Of a stretch of DNA of 64,000 nt, positions 1-11,400 are shown piece by piece. A program made the position numbers and the translations under genes. The DNA lies in the NCBI GenBank assembly GCA_930367215.1, contig OV884059.1, positions 230,143,803 to 230,207,802 on the forward strand. The letters run 5' to 3'. Positions within the stretch are counted from its first letter, which is position 1. Every line of letters starts with the position of its first letter. The stretch comes from Pollenia angustigena (taxonomy: Eukaryota; Arthropoda; Insecta; Diptera; Polleniidae). Under the pieces are notes generated by a model. It saw only the letters and a program-made list of their open reading frames with translations. It was not told where the DNA came from and made no database searches.

Positions 1-324
1 TTCCAAATGAAACCGAGAAATTTTAATTTATAAAATTGAATTACATATATTTTTAATATTCATGCAACGAACGTACATAACACACATAAGGATCGCAAAA
101 AATAAAACAAATACAAATCGCAGTATTATTGACCAACAGGCATAACTTTCCGATCCAGAGCATATTGGTAAAGCGTTGTAGTATGTTGTATGGCACTACT
201 GCAATCTGCAGTAGTTATTAATATCTTAGAAGCCTGGACCAGAACTGGCCTTCGACCACAACTGTGGAAAATGCTCTGCTCGGAAAAATGTATTCTATAA
301 AAGCTCATATGAACAGTCAACTTA

Positions 325-445
325 ATTTTTTTTTTTTTTTAATTCCCTATGTCTGCAGGAAAGAAACCAGAGTCTCTGGCGGGAATCGAACCCGCAACCC
401 CGGGGTTGATAGACTAGCTCACTACTAGCTAGAAAACTATCAGCA
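325..445 (-). mobile_element. tRNA-derived SINE (copy in unit A)
   Basis: On the minus strand there is a Pol III B-box-like stretch (GGGTTCGATTCCC, near 380-393) preceded by a degenerate tRNA-like 5' half and followed by a short unique tail and a run of about 14 A (T-run at 327-340 on the plus strand). No full tRNA cloverleaf can be folded, so this is a tRNA-derived SINE rather than a tRNA gene. Confidence 0.55.
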
Positions 446-1323
446 TATGTACGTAACGATTTAGTAAAATTTCTAAAAAACATAAAATAAATATATGCAT
501 ATACCGACAAGTTAAAGAAAGTTAAATTTAAAATTTCTAAAATTCACAGCCATTTTCTTACAGTAAATTCCATAAATTGTGAAAATTATATCAATTTATT
601 TTTGAAAAACCTTTAAAATTCCTTTATCTATTTCCAAATATTAAAGTATAAACCTGGAAATAGTTTTAATTTAGAACATTTTAATTATATGTATTGAAGT
701 TTTTAGAAACACAACAGTTGTGTACTTTTTCAGTCGAATTCGCGTGATATTATGTGAACGTGAACTTTAAGTACCACTTATCTTTACTACTCTTAAAATA
801 AGGAAAAACTACGCTCATTTAAAAAAAAATTATTTAAAATCTCCATCAATTAAAACTTCATTTGATTTCGATTTCAGAACAAAATCAACAAAACAAAAAA
901 TTATCTGGAAGCTAATTTGAAAGGAATTTTCTGTTTCTGATAAAGTATAAAAAACTTCCGTTCATTCAAAACATATCATGAGAAAATCCTAGTTCACAGT
1001 GCAAATTATTCGAAATCGTAAAAAAAATATTAAAAATTTATAACTTTAATTGTAAGAGAATAAGAAAAACGTATAATTATGTATTTTAGAAAAAAAGTAA
1101 TCAAAATGAAAAAAATATTCACATCTCCACATTGAAAGAAAACATTACCAATTTTGTTTAGAAATAACCAAAAATGGCAGCACTGAAAGAGAATAAACCG
1201 AAAACGTTATTGAAAAGGCAGCAACATAACAATATGTATAACTACTGGAGATTGCAGTAGAGCAGTGATGTGAAAAATGAAAATTGTGGTTGTATTGCTT
1301 TATATTAGTATTAGTGAATAAAG

Positions 1324-1664
1324 ACCCTGCAAATAATAGGACCAGTCCAAACACTAGTCCAAAACTAACCCAAACGGATGGAAAAAACCTGGTCTATTTA
1401 ACATTACGATGTTCTAGGAGAGGACCATATAACCCACCTTTGGACCACTAAGGAGTAGTTTTAAAACTACTCCATGGTATACTCAAGAGGATTAGTTTTG
1501 AAGTCGTTTAAAAACGAAAGCATGTCGTTAAAAAACGAAGACATGTCGTCTCACTACAAACACTTTAACAATGACATGGTCCATTCTTGCATTACATCGG
1601 ACCAGTCCATGGAGTAGTCCATTTTATCAAAATGGATTAGGTGGTCCAATTTTATTTGCAGGGT
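1324..1664. mobile_element. MITE, ACCCTGCAAATAA family (unit A copy)
   Basis: Ends in inverted termini (ACCCTGCAAATAA... and ...TTATTTGCAGGGT). The interior holds a 22-bp perfect palindrome built on GAGTAGTTTTAAAACTACTC and other short inverted motifs. It is non-coding and 341 bp long. The same family lies at 4611-4951 and, inverted, at 10484-10911. Confidence 0.7.
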
Positions 1665-2329
1665 TAGTACATTAATAGTTGCTCTTATTTGTACTTTTTT
1701 AGGTAAACATGTCTATATTCTTCTTCTATATATATAAAACAGGATGTGTGTATGTATTTTCAGGGAATCTTCAGAATATTCAGGCGAGTGACACTGTCAA
1801 GTCTGATTTTTGATTTTCGGTCTGAAAAGAAGACACCTTTAGAATACAACAATAAATCATATATTTTTTTGACAAAAATTCTTTAAAATTTATATAATTT
1901 ATTATAAACCGACTATACTATTAATTAACTACAAATTGACTAAAACATAAGTAATAAGTAGTTAATTTAAAAGTCATGCAGAGATAACCAATTGACTACA
2001 CCCTATGTCATGCCTATGTTAAAATAGTGAGTCGTCGATAAGGAAAAAATTCACTTAATCAACTAGATGTGGTTATAAAAAAACCAGTTTGAAGTTACTT
2101 AAAAATGTGTTTGACTTCCTACAGGGAAGCTATTCGATTCAAAACTAAAACATGCTTGCAATATGACTTTGATATTACACGACTCGAATGAAAGTTAAAA
2201 AAATTAGTTAGAATGTAAACATACATATTTATAAAATATGTACGTTTAAATTTCAAAGTAAAAAAACCTAACATCTTTTTTTTATAAATTGTTAAAATTA
2301 AGTGGAACCCTTTTGTAATTATATTTTAA

Positions 2330-2432
2330 CTTGAATATATTTTAATTTTTATATACATACATACACATACATACATACATACATTCATATAACCGATTAT
2401 GGCCTTAAAAGGCCATAAAATAAATAAATAAA
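2330..2432 (+). mobile_element. LINE 3'-end fragment
   Basis: Shares the 'cattcatataaccgattatggcc' 3' module and an aaataaataaat tail with the ends at 7858-7925 and 53690-53860. Probably a severely 5'-truncated insertion. Confidence 0.45.
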
Positions 2433-2984
2433 TTAGTCCACCAAAAGTTTGCCAAACACCTGTGTACATAAAACTAATCTTGGTCTTTCGCCAAATGCCC
2501 ACTATGGAGTAACACTAGAATAACTAAAGCCGTCATGTTGAACTACGCGAAAATGCGAAAGTTTGCTAAAATAGCGATAATTTTTTTTAACATGCCATAA
2601 AATTGAATAAAAGTTCCTAAAACTGTAAGGAATGGCAAAAACTCGGTAAAAATAGCTAAATTAGCGAAAATTCAATTAAACTTTGTAACAGCGGCATGAT
2701 AACAAAGCCTAATATTTATTAAAAATCATTAAGCTGTAAAAAATCAAAATCTTACAGAAAAAAATGTCCCGCGGCAGTCAAGAATTAAAAATTATCAATA
2801 AATATTAATTAACTTCATGTTGTAAAATTACTTTCTTCATAAAAATAATTTAATAAAAATTAAATTTGATGAACTTTAGCCTAATTAAAAATATCAAAAT
2901 TGGGAGGAAATAATCGTTTCTATAGAGTAATTCACGTCAGAAATTTTAGTCTTGCAAAAATTCAATATTTTACACTACACCATT

Positions 2985-3312
2985 TTTCATTGAAAATGAG
3001 AAAATTCCAGATGAAATTGAGAAAATATCAAATGAAAATGAGAATATTAATTTGAAATTGAGAAAATTCCAGATGAAATTGAGAAAATTCCAAATGAAAT
3101 TGAGAATATCAATATGAAATTGAGAAAATTCCAATTGAAATTAAAAATATCAATTTGATATTGAGAAAATTCCAATTGAAATTGAGAATATCAATTTGAA
3201 ATTGAGAAAATTCGAAATGAAATTGAGAATTTCAATTTAAAATTGAGAAAATTCCAACTGAAATTGGGAAATTTTAAATTGAGAAAATTCCAAATGAAAC
3301 CGAGAAATTTTA
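2985..3312. repeat. AT-rich minisatellite (~17-18 bp unit)
   Basis: About eighteen degenerate copies of a unit close to GAAATTGAGAAAATTCC, alternating with a GAATATCAATTT variant. It lies across the left junction of duplication unit B, and the window begins in the same sequence, so it is a plausible recombination substrate. Confidence 0.8.
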
Positions 3313-3611
3313 ATTTATAAAATTGAATTACATATATTTTTAATATTCATGCAACGAACGTACATAACACACATAAGGATCGCAAAAAATAAAACAAATA
3401 CAAATCGCAGTATTATTGACCAACAGGCATAACTTTCCGATCCAGAGCATATTGGTAAAGCGTTGTAGTATGTTGTATGGCACTACTGCAATCTGCAGTA
3501 GTTATTAATATCTTAGAAGCCTGGACCAGAACTGGCCTTCGACCACAACTGTGGAAAATGCTCTGCTCGGAAAAATGTATTCTATAAAAGCTCATATGAA
3601 CAGTCAACTTA

Positions 3612-3732
3612 ATTTTTTTTTTTTTTTAATTCCCTATGTCTGCAGGAAAGAAACCAGAGTCTCTGGCGGGAATCGAACCCGCAACCCCGGGGTTGATAGA
3701 CTAGCTCACTACTAGCTAGAAAACTATCAGCA
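3612..3732 (-). mobile_element. tRNA-derived SINE (copy in unit B)
   Basis: Same element as at 325-445, carried by the 3,287-bp tandem duplication. B box and A-tail are in the same order on the minus strand. Confidence 0.55.
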
Positions 3733-4610
3733 TATGTACGTAACGATTTAGTAAAATTTCTAAAAAACATAAAATAAATATATGCATATACCGACAAGTT
3801 AAAGAAAGTTAAATTTAAAATTTCTAAAATTCACAGCCATTTTCTTACAGTAAATTCCATAAATTGTGAAAATTATATCAATTTATTTTTGAAAAACCTT
3901 TAAAATTCCTTTATCTATTTCCAAATATTAAAGTATAAACCTGGAAATAGTTTTAATTTAGAACATTTTAATTATATGTATTGAAGTTTTTAGAAACACA
4001 ACAGTTGTGTACTTTTTCAGTCGAATTCGCGTGATATTATGTGAACGTGAACTTTAAGTACCACTTATCTTTACTACTCTTAAAATAAGGAAAAACTACG
4101 CTCATTTAAAAAAAAATTATTTAAAATCTCCATCAATTAAAACTTCATTTGATTTCGATTTCAGAACAAAATCAACAAAACAAAAAATTATCTGGAAGCT
4201 AATTTGAAAGGAATTTTCTGTTTCTGATAAAGTATAAAAAACTTCCGTTCATTCAAAACATATCATGAGAAAATCCTAGTTCACAGTGCAAATTATTCGA
4301 AATCGTAAAAAAAATATTAAAAATTTATAACTTTAATTGTAAGAGAATAAGAAAAACGTATAATTATGTATTTTAGAAAAAAAGTAATCAAAATGAAAAA
4401 AATATTCACATCTCCACATTGAAAGAAAACATTACCAATTTTGTTTAGAAATAACCAAAAATGGCAGCACTGAAAGAGAATAAACCGAAAACGTTATTGA
4501 AAAGGCAGCAACATAACAATATGTATAACTACTGGAGATTGCAGTAGAGCAGTGATGTGAAAAATGAAAATTGTGGTTGTATTGCTTTATATTAGTATTA
4601 GTGAATAAAG

Positions 4611-4951
4611 ACCCTGCAAATAATAGGACCAGTCCAAACACTAGTCCAAAACTAACCCAAACGGATGGAAAAAACCTGGTCTATTTAACATTACGATGTT
4701 CTAGGAGAGGACCATATAACCCACCTTTGGACCACTAAGGAGTAGTTTTAAAACTACTCCATGGTATACTCAAGAGGATTAGTTTTGAAGTCGTTTAAAA
4801 ACGAAAGCATGTCGTTAAAAAACGAAGACATGTCGTCTCACTACAAACACTTTAACAATGACATGGTCCATTCTTGCATTACATCGGACCAGTCCATGGA
4901 GTAGTCCATTTTATCAAAATGGATTAGGTGGTCCAATTTTATTTGCAGGGT
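4611..4951. mobile_element. MITE, ACCCTGCAAATAA family (unit B copy)
   Basis: Duplicate of the 1324-1664 MITE produced by the tandem duplication; same termini and same internal palindrome. Confidence 0.7.
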
Positions 4952-5011
4952 TAGTACATTAATAATTGCTCTTATTTGTACTTTTTTAGGTAAACATGTC
5001 TATATTCTTCT

Positions 5012-5739
5012 TCTATATATATAAAACAGGATGTGTGTATGTATTTTCAGGGAATCTTCAGAATATTCAGGCGAGTGACACTGTCAAGTCTGATTTTTGA
5101 TTTTCGGTCTGCGGGCGGAGGGGCGTAACAAAATCCAATTTTCATATTGCACTACCAATGACCAGTGATGCCAACTTAGTGCTTTTGGCACTATTTATGG
5201 TGCATTTTAATGCCTCAAAACGTCAAAATTCTATCCGTAGTGCCAAACCAAGAAAAAGCACTGAAAATTTTGCCGCGTCCACTTTTATGCCCACTTTTTT
5301 CGAATTACCTAAAATCAGAAAACGGCTCCATCGATTTGACAAATTTTTCTTTCAAATGTTCTTAGTAATCCATTTTAAAATGATAGCCATGGTCCAACTT
5401 AGGTTTTTACGGAAAGAAAATTTTTCCCCGACCACTTTTTTCGATTTACCTAAAATCAAAAAACGGCTCCATCGATTTGACTTATTTTTCTTTTAAATGT
5501 TCGTATTAATCTATTTTACGTTTTCATGTACCACGTCTACTGTTACGCCCACTTTTTCTATTAAGCGCATAACTTGAGAACGGCTTGACCGATTTGGACG
5601 TATTTTTCTTTAAAGTCATCGGCTCCATCGATTTGACTAATTTTTCTTTCAAATGTTCGTATCTTTTTAACGGTTTTTAAAAAACGAACGCAAACATTTT
5701 TCCTAATTTGGACAGGACAACGTCTGTCGGGTCAGCAAG
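5012..5739 (+). mobile_element. Helitron-like non-autonomous element
   Basis: Starts with TCTATATATATAAAACAGG and ends with the motif CAACGTCTGTCGGGTCAGC followed by AAG|T, close to the CTRR-T terminus of insect Helitrons. Inside are several diverged copies of a unit containing 'cggctccatcgatttgac' plus 'tttttctttcaaatgttcg' (about 5290-5660). No Rep/helicase coding is visible. An apparent 112-residue ORF (5158-5496) is an artefact of these repeats. Confidence 0.5.
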
Positions 5740-5980
5740 TATTTTATAAAACTGGCAGCGCCAACGGACGCTTTTGAAGAAAAAGACAAAAAAAAACACA
5801 ATATTTTCTGTCTCGTGACGCCTCTGTGCGCTAAACATTCGTTTTGTGCAAAAATTTGCACTGATTCTTCGCACTTGCTCATGGGTACTGCGAAAAGCAA
5901 AAGTCAGTGCGAAATTATTTCTACATACCTAGATGTTATGTTTAAAAAAATATGCACTTTTACAATAATAAACCACACAA

Positions 5981-7034
5981 ATGGCTTGGCAAACACACAC
6001 ATTGTTTCCGTTAGAAAATCCAAGCCTCAAAACTCGATACGAAGCCACTGCGAAAGCTGTTAAGAAATCAGCAAGATCTGATAAAAGAAAACACTTTAAT
6101 TTAACATGTGAAGCCGAAGTAGCAGCAGGGTCAAATAATATCCGAGAACTTCATGATATAATTGGTCGCATCACAAATCAAAACATGAACCGTAAAACTA
6201 TCTTAAAGGATAAAAATGGACAGCTGCTTACAAATTCAGATGAACAAACCCGTAGATGGAGAGATCACTTCGAGTCTATAAGCAATTTTACCGAGGAAAA
6301 CAACATCACAGAAAACAACACTTCCTCTGAAACCACCAAAACAATTAACACGTCAATTTAACAAACCACCAGACATCGAAGAGATTTCCTCCGCTATTTC
6401 AAAACTGAAACGAAATTAGGCGCCTGGAGAGGATGGCATCCCACCAGAACTCCGTCAGACAATCCCATCTACATCCGCTGGAATTTTAAACCAGCCACAT
6501 AGACGAAAGGCGTCATTATAAAACTTCCCAATTTGAGGGGTATTTCCGTTCTCAACACAATCTACAAGATAATTGCAATAATTATTAACACTAGACTGGC
6601 AGGGGTTGAACAAATACTAAGGGATGAGCAGGCAGGTTTCCGTCCACATCGCAACTGTGTGGATCAGACAAAAACCTTGCGCGTCATAATAGAACAATCA
6701 GTTGAATCTAGTTTTCATCGATTTTAAGAAAGCCTTCGACTCAATTAGACGTAGTGCAATATGGGAAGCACTTAGAGCTAAAGGAGTGCCTACAAAAATA
6801 ATAAATATGATAAAGACAATGTACAACAATACTACACTCTACGTCAGACACAATGGAAGAACTAGTGAACCCTTTACGACAAATGCTGGTGTGAAACAAG
6901 GGTGTTCTCTTTCGCCGCTGCTTTTTGCCGTTGTACTAGATAAATTAATGGAAAAACTAACCACAAAAAGAAGAGGAATTTTATAAAACTTTAATAAACA
7001 TCTCGAAGATCTAGATGTTGCTGAGATATATACA

Positions 7035-7079
<45 letters not shown>

Positions 7080-7925
7080 TTTCACACAATTTTAATGACA
7101 TGCAAAGTAAAGTCAATGACCTAGTTGAACTAGCAAGCTGCGCAGGTTTGGAAAATAATATTGCAAAAACAAGTGCAATGCAAATAAATAATACTTCCAA
7201 CAACCATATCAAAATACAACATCAGAAAATTGAATATGAATATGAAAATTGAATTGAAATCTTTTTGTTATCTGGGTTCCATGATGTCATTAGATGGGGG
7301 TGTCGACGAAGATGTATCAAACTGGCTAAAAACGCTAGAGCTGCCTTTGGACGTCTTAACAAAACGTGGCGGTCTTCGCAGATCTCACAAAATACAAAAA
7401 TAAGAATATTTAACGCTTGTGTAAAGTCTACTCTTCTCTACGGAAGCAAACCTGGCTGATGTCCAACAACATAGCGCAGAGACTGCTGATCTTTATAAAC
7501 AAATGCCTGCGTATTATATGTAGCATCTTTTGGCCTAAGACAATAAGAAATGTTGAACTATGGAGAATAGCGAAAGAGGAGCAAATAACCACCCAAATAG
7601 CTAAAAAGAAGTGAAGTTGGATAGGTCACACACTGCGCAGACCAAGGAACAGTATTACAAGGACAGCGCTAGAATGGAATCCTCAAGGCTGCCGATATCG
7701 CGAACGCCCTATAAATAAATGGAGAAGAACGGTATAGAGTGAACTACGCAAACACAACAAAACCTTTGATGAAATTAAAACAAAATGTTATGACAAAATT
7801 AAATATAAATCTCTTGTAGAAGCCCTATGTTCCCAAGAGGAATAAATAAAGGAAACATTTATTTACAATTGTTTATGGCCTTTAAAGGCTAGGTTACAGG
7901 TAATGTGAGATATAAGAAAAAAAAA
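5981..7925 (+). pseudogene. Non-LTR retrotransposon remnant, reverse transcriptase pseudogene
   Basis: 5'-truncated LINE read in several frames. 5981-6361 gives the linker between endonuclease and RT (WRDHFE-type motif). 6361-6470 carries a PPDIEEISSAISKLK-like start of the RT. 6533-6727 has LRGISVLNTIYKI and DEQAGFRP motifs. 6702-6986 has VFIDFKKAFDSI and GVKQGCSLSPLLF. The catalytic FADD region (7010-7080) is replaced by a TA-rich expansion. 7090-7845 matches the thumb and C-terminal region, ending with a PINKWRR-type motif. A 3' tail with 'atggcctttaaaggctaggtta' features and an A-run ends near 7925. The clade is not assigned (RTE-like motifs are possible). The copy is dead through frameshifts, stops and loss of the active site. 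Confidence 0.8.
7014..7079. repeat. TA microsatellite inside the RT catalytic motif
   Basis: After GATGTTGCTGA the sequence becomes (TA)n with small interruptions, then resumes as ATCATTTCACAC. The flanks encode V-A-D/E before and I-S-H after, which are the positions on either side of the RT active-site DD motif. Confidence 0.75.
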
Positions 7926-8119
7926 ATGGCAAAATTCGCCATTCAAATCGCTTAATCAAAAAAAAATTTAAAAAAATTGAAAACAAATCCTAAAAATTTT
8001 TGAAAATCGCTAAATAATATACGGAATTTTGTTTTCCATAGAGTGGAATAAATAAATATGTAATTAGTTGTGGAATTTTTTTTCGATAACTATACGGCGT
8101 CGACACAACATTCTTATAA

Positions 8120-8275
8120 AATACCAAATTTACGTCGAAGTTGAGAAATTGACGTCGACATCGACAACGACTTACATAATAGGGGTGACTGTTTTAGGTC
8201 AAATTTAAGTCGAAGTTGAGAAATTGACAGCGACATCGACAACGACTTACATAATAGGGGCGACTGTTTTAGGTC
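8120..8275. repeat. Tandem duplication, ~75-bp unit, two copies
   Basis: The segment with 'gtcgaagttgagaaattgac' followed by 'cgacatcgacaacgacttac' occurs twice in a row, with a few substitutions. It lies downstream of the TUG gene end. Otherwise 7930-8396 is AT-rich without recognisable features. Confidence 0.75.
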
Positions 8276-8396
8276 AATACCCTCAAAAATTAAATATCAG
8301 AATGCTATCAAAAGCTTTAACATTTCCCTTTAATGGGGGAGGAGAATAAAAGCTCTTTGGAAGACATAATGGTCCTGAAAATTTTTAATTCTAAGG

Positions 8397-8402
8397 TTTA
8401 TT
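8397..8402 (-). terminator. Polyadenylation signal AATAAA of the TUG gene
   Basis: AATAAA on the minus strand about 80 nt after the TUG stop codon (8485-8483). Position and sequence suit the gene's 3' end. Confidence 0.5.
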
Positions 8403-8482
8403 TTTTAATTACAAAAAAAAAAACAATTATTTTGTTGAACATTTTTTTTTTTATTAATATCTTAAATGCCTTTAAAGAAAGT

Positions 8483-11400
8483 TTATATGTTATTAAATTC
8501 ATTATTACGGGGTCGTTTTGGTATAGCACCAGTAGATGCACTTGGAACTTTTGGTGTATTAAAATTAATAGAATGACTATTTTTGTGCTTTCTGAAAAAA
8601 CGAAATTTATAAAATTTTATTTTTTTCTCTTTCATGATTATTTACCACATACCTAAGTTTACTTGCTGCGTAAAAAGCTCCTTCAGCAGATGTTAATTTG
8701 TTTCGAAATTGTGAACTTATAAACCCTTCAGTAATATCTGTCTCATCCTCTAGCGAGAAATGTACTAAGGCATTAGGTACAAAATCCAGTTCTAATAAAG
8801 TTTTATCCAAATCTAATTTGGTTTTATTTGGTATGGTAACTGCAATGTTAATTTTAAATAAAATGTTAAGGAAACTCTACAAAATATAATATCCAGTTAT
8901 AAAACTAACACAGATAAAATGGGGTTTCAGGTTCCTCCAAATAAGTTTTAGTAAATTCTTTAACATCTGATATTTTATCGATTGGTTTAAACATTCCTTG
9001 CAATACATAGCGATCAGGAAATTGAATGCGTATAACACAATTTTTGTATTGTGCAATTTTTCTTAGCATTGTATTATTGTCTTCTAGCTGCCGAAGCTTT
9101 TCAGTCAGAAGTGGTGCATCTTCATTGCCAGCAGCTATTTTTTTAAGATCACGCAATACAAGTTTTAAATCATTGACTGTTAGGTCATAAAATGAATCTG
9201 GTAAATCTTCTATCTGACTTTGAGCAGAGCTTAACGAATAAATTATGGCACTGCGCTCACCAAGCTATAGCAAGACATTAATTTATAATAATATATAAAA
9301 AAGAATTTTCCTCGTCTATACTTACTATGTGGTATTCAGGCTCGATAACTGGTTCTAGGTTTTCGTTCTCATCTACTTCCATTTCCACATCGATAGAACG
9401 CATAGATCGACCTGGTGCAACACCCCAATCGTATTGTGGTTTTTCTTGATTTACGACTTCAGATAAATTTGGTGTTTCATTATCTTCTTCGGTTGTATTG
9501 GAGTCTTTTGCTTCTTTTGTTGTCGATTTTTTGAGTGATTGTACCATTTCTTTGGTAATAGCAAAACCATTACCACCTGGCACTAAGCTCTTAGAGGTTT
9601 TTGGCTTATTGTCCTCATCGTTAGTAGTTGTGGACGCAACTTTAGGTGCTGGAGCTTTATATACCATTGCTTGTCTAAAATAGGGAATTATTTTTGTGGT
9701 TACACATTTTAAGACTTTCTTTGTTACAAGATTTATAAGCGATTCATAATGATTCATTTGAAAATTGAAACAAGTGTGATTGCAGACCCATGTGTCTCAG
9801 TTAATGAATGAAAAAAAATTATTAAAATAAAAATAGGGAATTATGTTGTTATTGGCCAAATGTTTTTAAACTTTTTAGAAAAGTTATTTTTTTTTTTTTT
9901 GTTAAACGATAAAAAATGTTAAAATAGTTTTTTAGTTTTGAGGACTTGAAAATTTGTCTTAGGTTAGGCGACTAGATTTTGAAAATAAAAATAGAGGACA
10001 TGAAGAAAAAAAAAGTAAAAAAAAATATTTGACTTCAAGATTTTTTACATATTTTACAGAAGAATTTACATTCACATATTTATATATGTGAAGTAAATTA
10101 AAAAAAAAAAATAATTCTTATTTGATCTTTATTTTATCAATAAATATAATTTTTTATAAATAAAAAGACCTCAAGCTTAAATAATTAAAAGTATGTAATT
10201 AAAAAAAAATAAAATATAAAAAACAAGTAAGAAAGTATAGTCGGTCAAGCGACCATATGATAATCTACACCACATTATTAAAAAACACGTCATGCCGATA
10301 TGTCCATAAACTTCATTAAAATCGGTTTGAAAGTTTGTGAGAGGCAGAAATTGCCCCCTGCCTCCCCTTGTAGTCCTATTTTTGAAAACCGTCATAGCTT
10401 ATGTGTCCATATAGATTAAAACCCTGCACGAGTGTATCAGTAAGTATTGTTGAAACAGATACACCAGATACTTATCTGTTACTACCCTGCAAATAAAATT
10501 GGACCACCTGACCCATTTTGATAAAATGGACTACTCCATGGACTAGTCCGATGTAATGCAAGCATGGACCATGCCATTGTTAAAAAGTGTTTGTAGTGAG
10601 ACGACATGTCTTCGTTTTTTAACGACATGCTTTCGTGTTTAAACGACTTCAAAACTAATCCTCTTGAGTATACCATGGAGTAGTTTTAAAACTACTCCTT
10701 ACTGGTCCAAAGGTGGGTTATATACCATGGAGTAGTTTTAAAACTACTCCTTAGTGGTCCAAAGGTGGGTTATGTGGTCCTCTCCTAGGACATCGTAATG
10801 TTAAATAGACCAGGTTTTTTCCATACGTTTGGGTTACTTGTGGACTAGTCCTGGTCCCTTGTGGACTACTCTTTACACGCGTGTTTGGACTGGTCCTATT
10901 ATTTGCAGGGTACTGATATAAATGAGAGAATGAGTGTAACTGATATTGTATGGTTTTGCTTATGCCCACTCACCATATCTTAAAAACAAAAACAGATGCT
11001 TATGGTTTTGGATTGAGTATGTCATAACATTTTTTTTTTTTTTTGCTTACAAATGTCTGTTGTCACCATAAATATTTCTACAATATCTGTGGTTATCTGT
11101 TGTATGCTAAAATATAGTTGGCGAGTTGATGAAAATAATAGAGTTTTTAAAAACTTGTATAAGATCTCAACCAGGAGTGCCAGATGGTTTAAGTAAAAAA
11201 TCGGCATTTTTTCAAAAACAAATCGGAAATCAAATTATGAAAAAACGGCAAATTAAAATTACTGTTTGAAACACAATAAAACATATTTTTAATGACAAAA
11301 ACAACAAAGCAAAACCATGTTACAGCCGTAGGGGCCAGTGAGGTTTCCGACTAGCCACGGTGAACAAATCCCAGAAGGTTCCAACCCTGCTCACTGGGTA

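Larger units (their letters stand above)
1..3287. repeat. Tandem duplication, unit A (3,287 bp period)
   Basis: Bases 1-1824 recur at 3288-5111 with a constant offset of 3,287; reading both copies I found one substitution (g at about 1675, a at about 4962). Unit A contains a SINE on the minus strand, AT-rich filler, a MITE and the first ~100 bp of a Helitron-like 5' end. After 1824 the copies diverge. The unit may start left of the window. I see no host gene in it; 440-1320 and 1825-2985 are AT-rich sequence without recognisable coding content. Confidence 0.9.
3288..5111. repeat. Tandem duplication, unit B (partial)
   Basis: Near-identical second copy of 1-1824. It starts inside the minisatellite at the left junction and ends inside the 5' part of a Helitron-like element, which continues intact to the right of 5111. 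Apparent small ORFs are duplicated with it and show no coding signature. Confidence 0.9.

Noticed and set aside
370..445. A tRNA gene on the minus strand (repeated at 3657-3732)
   Set aside because: The T-arm and B box are good, but no D-arm, anticodon arm or paired 5' acceptor can be formed, and an A-tail follows. Called as a SINE.
2985..3312. CRISPR-like regular repeats
   Set aside because: The units are contiguous and degenerate, without spacers; it is a minisatellite in eukaryotic DNA.
5158..5496. 112-codon ORF as a gene
   Set aside because: It runs through tandemly repeated Helitron-like sequence; its protein is internally repetitive only because the DNA is.
8333..8656. 107-codon plus-strand ORF
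   Set aside because: Opposite strand of TUG exons 4-5 and the 3' region; low complexity.
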